Assembly: GCA_950295325.1 (NCBI GenBank)
Contig: OX485807.1
Coordinates: 24,711,666 to 24,771,665, forward strand
Source of the DNA: Polytrichum commune
Lineage: Eukaryota; Streptophyta; Polytrichopsida; Polytrichales; Polytrichaceae
Length of the DNA stretch: 60,000 bases
Reading direction: 5' to 3'
The notes beneath the pieces are model-generated. The model ran no database searches. It had not been told where the DNA came from and saw nothing but the letters and a program-made list of their open reading frames with translations. Positions within the stretch are counted from its first letter, which is position 1. Every line of letters begins with the position of its first letter. The position numbers and the translations under genes were made by a program. Positions 36,581-47,225 of this stretch are shown piece by piece.

Positions 36581-37860
36581 ATAACTTTGAATACCCGGGT
36601 TTTGGTCCTTCAAAGTTCCGGTGACTCCGAAACCCCTAGTTATTAGGGTTAGGGTTCGCTCTCTCCAGCTTACTTAAATCCATTCTTCCAGGTCATCCTT
36701 CGCAGTTTTCGAAAACCCCAGCTCTCCCATCATCCTCTCGTGAAGCTCTGGCGAAGAGCTTTTACTCTTGCACGTTGTGTCTATCCTGTTAGTGTAGAGT
36801 CTGGAGTTATTCTCCTGCTGGTTTTGATATGTGTACTTTGTTTTTGTGAATATGTTTCGTCGAAAAATATCTTGTCGTCACGGTATCGCTTCAGTTTCTC
36901 ACAGGTGTTTGCTCTTGTGATTCGTTTTTGGAAGAAGTGGGGATGTGATGACTAAATATGCCAAAACAGTTATCCCTGACCGAACAATCGTGTGGATGCA
37001 ACATTCATTATTCTGATCCCTACCGTCATATTCTTAACATAGTTGTGTCCTTTTCTCGGTGCTGTGTGGTGTGCGTCTTTAGAGGTCCGGTCCATATGGA
37101 TGGAAGGCGTTTGTGAGAGGAATGATGAACAAACATGCCAAAACAGTTATCCCTGACCGAATAACCGTGTGGACGCAAACAGTTCTGACCCTCACAGACG
37201 GCGCTGCTGTCAACATATATTTCGTTGATTCTTTCTGTTGTAGCACGCGCGCTACTCTACTACGCGATGGGGCTGTTTGTTCTGGTAACGTATAAGCTTC
37301 GCCACATTTGTGCCCGCTTCACTTCGCTTTGAAGCCTTTCTGGTAAGGTTTTGTGCGCAGAAGTATTGTATTGCGGGAAAGAACATCAAAGCGATACACT
37401 CGCCACTGTCTTCACCTCTTGGTTCTTCACCCCTAAAACGAAAGAAGGTTATTATCAATTGAAGTCGGTATCTTAAAGCTTAATCTGATGCGCAGAATCT
37501 TATCAGACAGGTTCCAGAACGATAAATGAAGTACTGCTTCACGAGATGCAACTAATGACACAAACCCCTAAACCCTAAACCAGTTCTTCAGTTCTTCCAA
37601 CGTAAGTATCATAAAGAGTTTCCGCTCTCGTGAAATGCTCTTTGTGAATCCACATATCAATGTTGGTATACTTGCATCCCTCAAATATAAGAACTCAGTT
37701 GACTTCACTGTTTCAGTGTAGAGTCGACTGCAATTCAATTGTAGCTTCGCAAGGTATAATGGAATTTGATTCGCCGTCAAGCTGCGGAATGTCGCATGTC
37801 CTTTAACTTCATGTGGAACACACATCAAACACATTCGGCTCATTCAGAGAATAAAATTAG
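36581..37860. other. GC-balanced island with telobox motifs and a direct repeat
   Basis: Base composition is more balanced than in the flanks. A telobox-type word (TTAGGGTTAGGG) lies near 36645 and another (CCCTAAACCCTAAACC) near 37565. A ~60-base direct repeat occurs at 36955-37015 and 37127-37190, sharing ATGCCAAAACAGTTATCC, CTGACCGAA and CGTGTGGA.GCAA. A minus-strand frame of 91 codons (37568-37843) reads like protein (LTANQIPLYLAKLQLNC, LRDASIPTLICGF) but is unassigned. This could be the 5' part of an unrecognised gene or a non-coding RNA locus. The evidence is only composition and motifs. Confidence 0.3.
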
Positions 37861-38298
37861 GTCCAACATATTGTTTACAAAGGTCCCTGACGAGATGGAT
37901 TGGATCCAATGATTTTTAAATCCTGGAAGCCAGATGATTGATATTGGGTGGAATTTTAAAGTAAATTCTCTTACGTAATGAAGTGCAAGTGGCCTCTGGG
38001 AGATAGCATCCAATATCAATCAGATGATGGTAGACAAACTCAGATTATCTAGCATTACATTGTCTTGAAAGGAAATCTATCTTTGATGAAGTCGTAGAGG
38101 GGACACTAAAGTGCAGCTTGTCTTCAACTACACTGTAAGAGCAAAAGTGATGCAAATTGTTGTCTCAAGGGATTGGGGTAGACGGTGGGACAGACAATTC
38201 TAAAGGTGAATCTGTGATTAGAGTACAATGATTTTTGTGTTGGGGTGGTAACAAATGTTGCCACAAATACGCTAAGACTTATATGAGATGGAGGTAGC

Positions 38299-38400
38299 CT
38301 GCACTAAATATTGTATTTAGTGCCATATGGCATTCTATGTAACTGTGGTAGCATTTCTTATGACAAATCTTATGAATAAAATTTACAAATACTGTCATCC
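38299..38400. repeat. Family P MITE, left-end fragment
   Basis: It begins CACTAAATATTGTATTTAGTG, then GGTAGCATTTCTTATGA and TTACAAATACTGTCAT, matching the left ends of the copies at 49417 and 59614. The right part is absent. Confidence 0.6.
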
Positions 38401-38589
38401 TAACTCACTTTAGCTCATCCGCATTTGTATGGGGATCAGTTGCTCGTCGTGAATATGGTGTTGTTGTGTTACATGTTGATTACTTGATCTATAAACAAAA
38501 CAATTTGTCTTGAAAGTGTATTGCAAAGGCCTCCTGTCCAATTGTGGCATTCACTTAGGGTTTGATGCAAGGAACATGGCGAACTGACC

Positions 38590-38795
38590 TCTAATTACAA
38601 ATGAACTAGCTGAGTTTGAGAAATGCCTGATTAAAGTTCATGACTTCATGAAAACTATTGAAGATTTCAAAGGGACATGTGGAATATAACTCAAATTAAT
38701 TAAAAAAACTGAAAGATCATAACATGCAATCAATTGGACTTGGAAAACAATAGGAATTCAACCGATTATGCCCAAAAAATCTCCCCATATATTGG
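38590..38795. repeat. Dispersed repeat R7, second copy
   Basis: Second copy of the coding-like remnant at 6770-6975. The most conserved part is GAAAGATCATAACATG..GACTTGGAAA..ACCGATTATGC. No intact frame is present. Confidence 0.5.
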
Positions 38796-40988
38796 TTTGA
38801 TGTATCTTGTGAGCATTTTAATGGGTTGAAAGAATTTTATGTTCAGATTGAGTGCAAGCTTCTACATTTGAGGTTGATTCCTTCACTCTTACCCGGCGTT
38901 GTGCTCTAGGATTATGCACAATGTGACTCGCAATATAAGTTGGCCAGTTTAGATTATGTGTTGCAGATCTAACTATGCTTGTATTCTTCCAAGAGAGTAT
39001 AGTCTAATATATGAATTACTACTAGCTTTTGCGAGTGTTGCAATGAAGAATGTGTTGGGAACGAGTAATGTTTTCCGAACATTGAATTATGGGGCACAAG
39101 CAAAATGTGATTTCCTCAAATGAGACCTTGATGGTCATGTGCATATATGAAGTATCATTTAATTTTGGTGATAGTAAGTGGGATGTTAAATTTCCCAACA
39201 AGCAATTCTGATTTTGAGAAGAATTCTCATGTACAACCTAGCATATTGCATTGATCTAAGCTCCAATACTTGATAACTAATTGGGGAAAACATTACTTAG
39301 AGCAGGCGTTGCATAGAGAACTAAGCTTGTATCAACAACTGGATTGAAAATCAGACCCCATTGAATTTTTTTTGACAAATTTTGTTCTATAAGCCATGTT
39401 CGTCTAAAGTCTTGGGAGTGTTGTTTGTGTGGCAATGTGTGGTGATTTGTGACAAAGTTAGGTTAAATACAAAGTGTTGGATGTATTATTTGCGATGATT
39501 AAAGACGTGGATGAAAATGTGGTGTTATTTGCTTAATCCTACATCTTCACTGATAGATTGTTGAAAGTACGATGATGGTCTTTTATGGATGAAAGTGTGA
39601 TGATGGTTTCACATGGACGACTTTGGGGTTAGAGGGGTTGTGAATCTTTGGTCCCCAACCAGTGGAGGGCTTTGCTAGGTTCAATCCATGACAATGATAT
39701 TGGGAATGAATTTCAAAACCTTAAATTTTTCTACTATGTTTTTCTCTAACTGGATGATGAAACAAACATCTAGTTTTCTAATTGAACGACAAAAACAAAA
39801 ACATGATTTTATAACCATTTAGTTTTTGAGGGGTCCGATTTTTAACCGAGAGGGGTAAACAAGTTGGGGAAATGAACTAATTTTGTTTTTGACTAAGCTC
39901 CGATTGACCATTATGCCTCCTCAACCGACTCAAAGACCGTTCAAAAGGTTCTTAGAGGGTTGCACTTAAAATTCTCCCCATTGACTCATTTGTTTCTCTT
40001 TGCAATCCCCAAGTATTACTCCTCTTTAATCAATGCAAACTCTCTTATTTTACCAATTATAAATGCCTCAACCTTATTACGGTGTGATGAGGATTGGGAG
40101 TATCTGAAGAAGACAAGGGTGATCGTTGATTTGGGAGTGGCTTACGAATAACTTTAGTGACCTACAACCCATAATTTGATATTATTGTCAACCAACACCT
40201 TCCTAAGGTCACTTTAGGCCATGAGAGTGGAATACATGGATATAGAGGCCTTGGAAAGGGTCTCTTGGTTAGAGAAGCTAGTATGTCACTTCATGATTCA
40301 AAAATAAAATTTAAACTTATTGTTAAGGGTTGCTTCACACATGTTGTTAAGGGTTAATCAAATATAGGAATCGGAGCATTCAGTTGGGCAGTGAAGTCCC
40401 CAGAGGGCCAAACGCAAAGTCTGAACCCATACCTAAGGAAGAAGGAGCATCCCACTTTATTCCATGCACAAAACAACCCCTCCAATCTAACGGCCAAGAT
40501 CATGTCAATTTTTTATTTTCTATGAACAAAAATTGACGACCTCTCGAACATAGTTTGGGTTTTCAATCCTGTCCGACCCAAACTTACTTCGAAAGTCCAT
40601 TGCCTTGGTCAAAAAATATTGCCATGTAGGCATTTTGGAGAGCGACGGCCTTTGCATTTTGGCCTCTAGCGTGAAGGGTCGAGAGGCCATATTCTTGGTT
40701 TTTTGTAATTTGATTGGTGGAAATCGACGACCTCTCGACCTTCAGCCATAGTGTGAAGCGGCCCTAAGGTTCACAAACATTCTATGCATGATTTGATTTT
40801 TTTAAATAATCAATAAATTCACTTACTAAAATTTTCAAAAATTTAGTAGTATCTTGATGAGTTGGGGCATTATTCAACGGCCAACTTATATTCTCTTTAT
40901 GTTTGAGACCTTGGTGCCTAACCGAGCATATTGTTGAGTTAGTTGACTATTGGGGTTAGTAATTGGGTTTATTGGTAGAGTTGGGTTA
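38796..40988. other. Intergenic, one R8 fragment
   Basis: No gene was recognised. An inverted R8 fragment lies at about 39975-40090 (TTTGTTTCTCTTTGCAA, TTACTCCTC, GCAAACTCTCTTATTT, ATGCCTCAACCTTA). At 40747-40763 the word GTGTGAAGCGGCCCTAA resembles a family A right end, and a ~340-base stretch before it repeats CGACCTCTCGA twice. It may be another Tourist-like element, but no left end was found. Confidence 0.4.
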
Positions 40989-41390
40989 GGGTGAGTTTCC
41001 ATATAGGCCGCTCACCCACCATATTTTAGTGTGATAAGGACAAACCCGCCCAAATTTGGAGGGAATTTGGAGGGAATTTGGTGGGGTAGGGTTCGTACGT
41101 GCCAACTACCGTAGCTACTCCCATCTTCTCAAAATTTGGGCCCACCTATTAATCTCATCCTCTTTATAAAACTTGCCTTTTAAAATTTTTGATGGCTGGC
41201 ATGCACTTGTAGGTAAAAGATTCTTTAGAGGGTGCATGAAAGTCTAATGACCCATGTCCACGATCCTTCATATTCTAGCATACCACTAGAACGTGGTTGA
41301 ACGGCAGCTTGCTCTTAAGTGAATGTGAACACCTCCAACCCATTATTTTTTAGATTTTACTAGGTGAGCGGCCTACATGAAATCTCACCC
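40989..41390. mobile_element. Tourist-like MITE, first of a tandem pair
   Basis: A 402-bp element with inverted ends GGGTGAGTTTCCATATAGGC and the reverse complement of GGGTGAGATTTCATGTAGGC. It is flanked exactly by TTA at 40986-40988 and 41391-41393. The 3-base TTA duplication is the PIF/Harbinger (Tourist) target choice. It has no coding capacity. Confidence 0.8.
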
Positions 41391-41393
41391 TTA

Positions 41394-41683
41394 GCGTGAG
41401 CTTCCATGTAGGCCACTCGCCCACCAAATTCTAGTGGGAATAAGGACAAACCCACCCAAATGTTGATGGAAACATATGGGGTAAGGTTCATATGTGCCAC
41501 CTAGCTACTTCCGTCTTCTTGAATCTTCTCTAAACCCGATCTTCGATTTTTTTAGCGACTAACACTTGTAGGTTAATAAAAATGTGGTTGGTTGGTGGCT
41601 CGTGCTTATCTACATGCGAACACCTCTAACCCACTATTGTATATTGAATCCAGTGGGTGAGAGGCCTACATGGAAACTCAACC
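41394..41683. mobile_element. Tourist-like MITE, second of a tandem pair
   Basis: A 290-bp element with inverted ends GCGTGAGCTTCCATGTAGGC and the reverse complement of GGTTGAGTTTCCATGTAGGC. It is flanked by TTA at 41391-41393 and 41684-41686, and shares the first TTA with its left neighbour. The first ~100 bases align with the neighbour (ATAAGGACAAACCC.CCCAAAT, GGGGTA.GGTTC.TA), so it is the same family with an internal deletion. Confidence 0.8.
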
Positions 41684-41686
41684 TTA

Positions 41687-43400
41687 GACATGAACAATTC
41701 ACATAATGGGCTAGCAAGGATAATTGTTAGTAGTATGTGGATCGCAATACATGCTCAAAATCAAATCAAATGTACAAAATATTAGGATATTGAACTCGAT
41801 GTATTTGAATATTGCAACTACATTTCAAAACCTACAAATAAATCCTTAAAGGATGGACAATGTTATGGTTTGTCTAAGGTACAAAGTGCTAATTCCAACC
41901 CCCTCCTCAAAGTGTCTCCTATGCATGCCTCCCAATCATGTAACCAAAGTACACCTTAAATTGGCGAAATGTCTCCAACACACAACCTGGGTAGATTAGG
42001 TGGAAAACATGACAAAACTGGAATAATGTGGGGTTGGTTTTGGGCGAACGTGGGATCAGATTCCAAGAACCATCATTATGCAGCTAGGGGTATTTTACTT
42101 ATATGTTTGATTAAGATTATGTATGCAAAAGTTACAAGGACTCGATTGGGTGGAGTGTTGGTTTTAGTGCAGGAATGGGTTGGGCAAAAAGGTGGAGACG
42201 GTTTTGGGGAAAAAAGTAGGGTTTCTTTTAAACAAACAAAAAATGGGGGTTGTTTTGGATGAATGTCAGGATGAATTTGGAAGCCAGTTGCAATGGGAAA
42301 AGGTGTAGCTCTAGGGAGGAATTTTAAAAACTAGAGGTAATTGTCTTTAAAAAAAAGGCCATCCCCCCCCCCCCTCCTCAACCACATATTTTCTTAGCAA
42401 ATGTTTGATTGAAATAGAAACTTGACCCTACCATAACCAGAGTTTAACACACCCCTATAGTTTTTACCATACGAAGCTTGTTCATTTCAACGAGTTACTA
42501 CATTGGTCATCCCAATCCGTGCGTGTTATTATCCTAATACGATAACTATTTTATGAGAATGTAACGTTTTACCAAACAAAGCCACTTATGTTCTAGAATG
42601 TCTAAGCAACCTATTGAACATTTGTTAGTAAAAAAAACCGATCTCCCGAGCAAGATGTTATTGCATAACTCCGAATAGTAGCATGCACACTAGCTAAGTG
42701 GGACGATCCGTGCACTCACCACCGAGTGGAGTGGATATCATGACCTAATAATGTCTATATTGATTCATCTGTGACCGTGTTCTTAATTATAAGGCCTAAA
42801 CGTGTCCTCAAACCTTCAAATTAGGCTTGGCAGAGCTTAAAAGAAGAAGAACAACAACAACAATCCACACATCACATTTTAGGGTTACGCGACACTTGTG
42901 GATCATCCCCACAAAACACTCCTTTCCCACAACGCCGAGCCAAATTAAGCTTCCCGATCGAGTCCCCAAAACCATGCCAGCACTAAACTACTCTTGAATC
43001 TCGATCGACTACACAAACACAGCTTCCTTAACTTAAACACGAACGCATCCAAACCCTAATTAACCCAGTGAAGGTGAAGGTGAAGATGGACACAACAATT
43101 AATAAGATATGGAGTCAAAGGCCAACAAGCAGCCGCCCAAACTGACAGCACAGCTGTGGTACAGTACTGCTGCTAGGCCTACTCCTCCTCCTCCTCCTAG
43201 TCCTAGTCCTACTACTGCTGCTACTATCATACCTCTATCTCAGCTTCAGTAGTGGGCGGCCATAGCCATTGCTCAGGTCGCAAGACAAGCATATCGAGCA
43301 TTAACTTGACGATGCGGAGGAGACACTGTCAGGCTCACTGCACTTGCTGCTCATGTAAGAGAGAGAGAGAGAAGGTGTGTGACAGGGATCGTTGCCTTGA
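41687..43400. other. Intergenic; R8 fragment and CTC/GA-rich tracts
   Basis: An R8 fragment lies at 42545-42700. Near 43180-43210 there is a (CTC)n tract followed by CTAGTCCTAGTCC repeats, and a (GA)n tract lies near 43360. The 42950-43390 part is richer in GC and in short palindromes (GATCGA, TCGATCGA) than the flanks but shows no gene I can support. Confidence 0.4.
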
Positions 43401-44453
43401 GGGCCACTTCACACACGAGTAGAGTAGTGGTGGATTTTTTATTTTATTTCTAATTTTGTGTTAAAGTACGCATTCTAACATGCATTTTAAACTACTCGGC
43501 AAGTTTTGAGGCATTTTTTTCAAGGTTTTTGATATTATAGATTCACGACTACAGTCAGTCGAGGTCGGTAGGCCAAATATAAACCACGCTCGACTTCGTC
43601 ATTTGTTTTCGTGTTATCATGTAGCATTAGTACATTCGAACTCAACGGTGGTGTCTGAGTCTTGAGTGTTGCCGCACGAGCTGGCAGATTCTGGAACACG
43701 TAACGCACGACATGGCACACCGGACAGGTCGTGAATGGTGGTTTGCATTCGCAATGTCTTCGTTCTTGGATCAATATGATACTCGGGCGGAGAAGAGCTC
43801 GAGGAACTGATCTTAGAAGAGGGGGAATGTTCTCGACAACGATTTGCCGTAAAGGACCTCACGGATTGATGTCTTCAATGATTTTTTAAAATTTTAAAAA
43901 CATAAAATCCACATTTTAAAATATTTGTTAAAATATTTTGTAATGCCGCCTCCAACCTCTAGAATAAAAAAATGCAACACTACACACGAGCCAAGAGGCG
44001 TGACCACGAGATTGTGAGAGCCCAAAAGAAATGTGTCCAAGGACCATCCCAACACACCTCCAAAGTCGTGTAGTGTGGTCACGGATCCTCGAGTGTAGTG
44101 TGAAGTCATATGTGACCGGGCCCTCGACCAATTGCTATTTCAATGAATTTCTATTCATGCAGGAACCTCGTGCATGACAAAGTAGATTGAATCGAGGGTT
44201 GTGAGCGTTCGGTTGTGTTGTGGTCTCCCGGTTTTGTGTTGGGCTTACCTCCGAGATGTGGTTTCTGAAAATAGTCCAAGTGACCATGAAATAGGAATCC
44301 GTGTAGACTTTACATCCATCTTGCATTCACGTACTTTGTTGGTCCCTCGATCGTGGTGTGAAGCGAACTTGGACTGGCTCCGCCTTTTCTACCAATGAGA
44401 GTGCTTGAAATGTACTTGGTCACGGGCTCTTAGTCTCGTGTGTGAAGTGGCCC
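43401..44453 (+). mobile_element. Family A MITE split by a 562-bp insert
   Basis: The left end GGGCCACTTCACACACGAG is at 43401-43419. The rest of the element resumes at ACACACGAGCCAAGAG (43982) and continues to the right end GTGTGAAGTGGCCC at 44453. Net length without the insert and one copy of the duplicated word is about 480 bp, as in other copies. Flanking trinucleotides are TGA on the left and TAA on the right, as at 2008-2505. Confidence 0.75.
43420..43981. mobile_element. Insert with 9-base target duplication (Mutator-like?)
   Basis: The insert lies between exact 9-base direct repeats ACACACGAG (43411-43419 and 43982-43990). Its edges carry weak inverted similarity: AGTGGTGGATTTTTTATT near the left edge against AGTGTTGCATTTTTTTATT read inward from the right. 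Nine-base duplication suits Mutator-type elements. The interior at 43535-43862 on the minus strand reads like protein in parts (SSPPEYHIDPRTKTLRMQTT, CVCH-like CPVC) and is less AT-rich, so it may be a captured gene fragment. Confidence 0.5.
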
Positions 44454-44456
44454 TAA

Positions 44457-44628
44457 GTTTGAGGCATCTATACCGGATCAAATAACAAAGTTTGCAATGC
44501 GTACGAGGAGTAATAGTGGGGAATTGTGTTCCTTGCGAAGAGAAACAAATGCAAAAAATCAAATAAAGTAAAATTATTCACAAACATGGAGATTGCTACA
44601 AATTTTGAAGCGGTGAAGTTTGGGTGTG
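44457..44628 (+). repeat. Dispersed repeat R8, second half
   Basis: It matches 8065-8245: GTTTGAGGCATCT.TA.CCG, AGTTTGCA, AGGAGTAAT, ATGGA.ATTGC.A.AAATTTTGAAG. It directly follows a family A right end. Confidence 0.55.
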
Positions 44629-45282
44629 ATACGTCCTAGTGGAACTTTAATTGAGAAAATTGATTGATGGATTAGGAAAAAAATATGATGACTTACCATG
44701 CTTTCATGTATTTAGCATGTGAGCAAATGGTGACTGGAGTCAGACATCTCCCTCTAAAAGATCTTTGTGTTGGAGTTAGACAACTCCTATCATATGGATG
44801 TTGTTCATTGGAGTTAGACAATTCTCAATGGATAGATGAATGAAGTTGGAATTAGACAATTCCAACTAGAAAAATGGATGAATCAATCAAGTTGGAATTA
44901 GGCAAATTCCAAGTGGAAGATTGTGATCAAGCCAAAAGATAAGAAAACATCATACAATGATATGATCTATGTATATAGATAAGGAAAGTTGGGTCTAAGT
45001 TTAGTAAGACTCGAGACTTCTAAAAGTATCTCTCAAATACTATGGATAAAGAAGGATAAGACCATGACTCCCTTTGGGGATATAAGAGAGAGCTCGGGGG
45101 AGGAAAGGGGATCTCTTCTTTTGTCTCCCTCATATGGTCAGGTGGTTCGAGCTTATAGAAACATATTGTATTTGTTAAGGGAAAGTTTTTATAATATATT
45201 GCATTGAAAGTTCACAAATGTTCTCTGGAGTGTGATTGTTCTTGTATTATTGATGAGCGATTGAGGTACATGACATAGGATA
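44629..45282 (+). mobile_element. Probable solo LTR inserted between R8 and R9
   Basis: R8 and R9 are contiguous at 31.9 kb but separated by about 650 bases here, so this block is an insertion. It has the build of an LTR: a repeat-rich upstream half (the hairpin array at 44733-44912), a TATA-like word followed by GAGAGAGCTC near 45080, then a transcribed-looking segment ending near TGTATTATTGATG. Exact TG...CA borders and a 5-base duplication were not found, so the class is inferred. Confidence 0.4.
44733..44912. repeat. Array of five short hairpin units
   Basis: Units start at about 44733, 44769, 44807, 44845 and 44891. Each reads close to GTTGGAATTAGACAATTCC, in which GTTGGAATT pairs with AATTCCAAC or a near version. 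Intervals are 36, 38, 38 and 46 bases. Divergence grows towards the left. The position in the upstream half of a probable LTR suggests repeated regulatory sites. Confidence 0.7.
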
Positions 45283-45610
45283 ACACATAGTCAATTTACA
45301 TGTTAACTCATAGCCGCTCATCTAAATGTTGGTGCTTGGCTACAACAGCTGGCAAAGTTATTAAGTTACAAGGGTAATGACTCACAAGCCGCCACCACGC
45401 AAACCTTGACTTTGTTTGCCTGAAAAATATAGATCTCATCCATGTCGGCATCACATGACCCTAGTAAACGGCTAAATGGACTTGGTCGACTATGGATGCC
45501 TCGGCCTTATAAGTTGTCGGAGTGATAAGTTGATGATTGACTCGGATGTTACAAAATTGGGTTCAACATAACTTAATCGTACCCAAGTATTTGATTTTGC
45601 ATGAATCGGT
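45283..45610 (+). repeat. Dispersed repeat R9
   Basis: It matches the reverse complement of 31745-31985. Its downstream part (45530-45600, GGATGTTACAAAA.T, ACATAA.TTAATCGTACC.AAGTA) recurs at 46385-46495. Confidence 0.5.
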
Positions 45611-46605
45611 ACTGAGGGCACTATATTCGAAAGCTCGAGGGCCCATGGTCATTGAAATCCCAAACTCATTTATTGGTGGGAATTGCCGAGACTTGCCCAC
45701 TTCACTTTGCACTCGAGCTTAACATTTAAAGGTCCAAGCGAAACCTCTCCAAATTCGTTTCAAAAAGTTCATCCTTGTTCAACATCTCACCGAAGAAAAA
45801 GAAAAAATGCACCTCTAATGGTGGTTATAATTGTACGGTTGACATCTTGGTAGAGTTAAGATTGTTCACACAAAGTTTTAAGACATCCACATGTCCCGAA
45901 TTAACATAATGTAAATGTAAACATGTACATTGTTATGATCATACAGAGGTGATTGTCCGGACAAGGAAACCCTTCCCACCCTTCAGAGGTTAAGGACCTA
46001 ATGGATCAAGGAAGTTTGAATGAAATGGACTACGATATGAACTATGACATGGCATGAAACAAACAAGTGTTTCATGCTCTGCTAATTTGTGTCAAGCCCA
46101 CTTCAAAGAAATCTAACACAAAAGTGAGAGACCACGACAATTGAAAATCTCATGACCTTCATTATAAGCTATTGCATATATAGAAGGACCCACACAAATA
46201 ACATGGTAATGAATAAATAGTCGGTTGAGAGTCGAGCCACAGTATCTTTACACTGCACTTGAAGGCCCATGACCACACAAAGTCCAATTTCAATATTCCA
46301 TAGCACAACTTTTGGACGTGTTTCAAAGGCCCTCATAATGAACCCTCAACTATAGTGTAAAAAACCCCCTAAGCACGTGTGTGACACAATCGACTAACGA
46401 GTTGCTGGAGTAATGACTGAATTGGATGTTACAAAACTAGCTAGGTTACACACACCATAATCGTACCGAAGTACTCGGTTTTAGGTTAATGACCCCATTT
46501 GTACGTTGTAGGTGGCCAAGCTTTTTGATCCACATAGGGTTTAGGGTTTAGGGGATGTGTAAGTGAGCTACGCGAGTGCCCAGGGGGGATTTTTGGGCCT
46601 AATCA
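45611..46605. other. Intergenic, R9 tail fragment only
   Basis: An R9 tail fragment lies at 46385-46495. A (GGGTTTAG)-like telomere-type word occurs near 46538. No gene was recognised. Confidence 0.4.
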
Positions 46606-47069
46606 GGGCCACTTCGCACACGAGCCAAGAGCCGTGACCATGAAATTGTGAGAGCCCAAAAGAAAGTGACCAAAGGCCGTCCCAACACACCTCCAAAATC
46701 ATGTAGTGTGGTCACGGATCTTCAAGTGTAGTGTGAAGTCATATGTGACCGGGCCCTCAACCAAATGCTATTTCAATGAATTTTCATTCATGCGGGTCCT
46801 CGCACATGATAAAATAAAATAGATCGATGATTGTGAGCGTTTGGAGTGCTTTGGTCTCCTGGTTTTGTGTTAGGCCTACCTCCAAGAGGTGGTTTTTGAA
46901 AATAATCCAAGTGACTATGAAACATGATCCATTTGATGCCATGTAGGAATCCATGTAGACCTTACATCCATCTTGCATTCACATACTTTGTTGGTCCCTT
47001 GAGTGTAGCGTGAAGTGAGTGCTTGAAGTGTAATGATCACGGGCTCTCAATCTCGTTTGTGAAGTGGCC
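46606..47069 (+). mobile_element. Family A MITE, copy with ~40-bp internal deletion
   Basis: Left end GGGCCACTTCGCACACGAG after TCA, right end GTTTGTGAAGTGGCC. The interior follows the family, but the stretch with CGAACTTGGACTGGCTCCGCC of other copies is missing near 47013, where GTGAAG meets TGAGTGCTTGAAG. Confidence 0.75.
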
Positions 47070-47225
47070 ATGTGGAGGGGGGGGGGGCACACCGGGGGGT
47101 CCAACCAGGCCAGCCGATGCACGTGCCCCCCATCCAGGGCAGATGGGACAAGCTCCCACATAGCCCAGGTTGGCTGGTTGCAACCCACCTAGGTTGGTTG
47201 GGGGCCAGCTAGACCCCCCCCCCTT
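47070..47225. repeat. GC-rich segment bounded by G and C runs
   Basis: It starts with TGTGGA and a G12 run and ends with a C10 run followed by TTGGTGTGG, so the edges are roughly inverted. The inside holds CCAACCAGGCCAGCC and later GGTTGGCTGGTTG, which also pair. It abuts the right end of a family A MITE and stands out sharply in GC content. Confidence 0.45.

Noticed and set aside
44733-44912. Possible CRISPR array
   Set aside because: The setting is a plant nuclear genome with introns and LINEs, the units are diverged inverted repeats with uneven spacing, and no cas gene is present.
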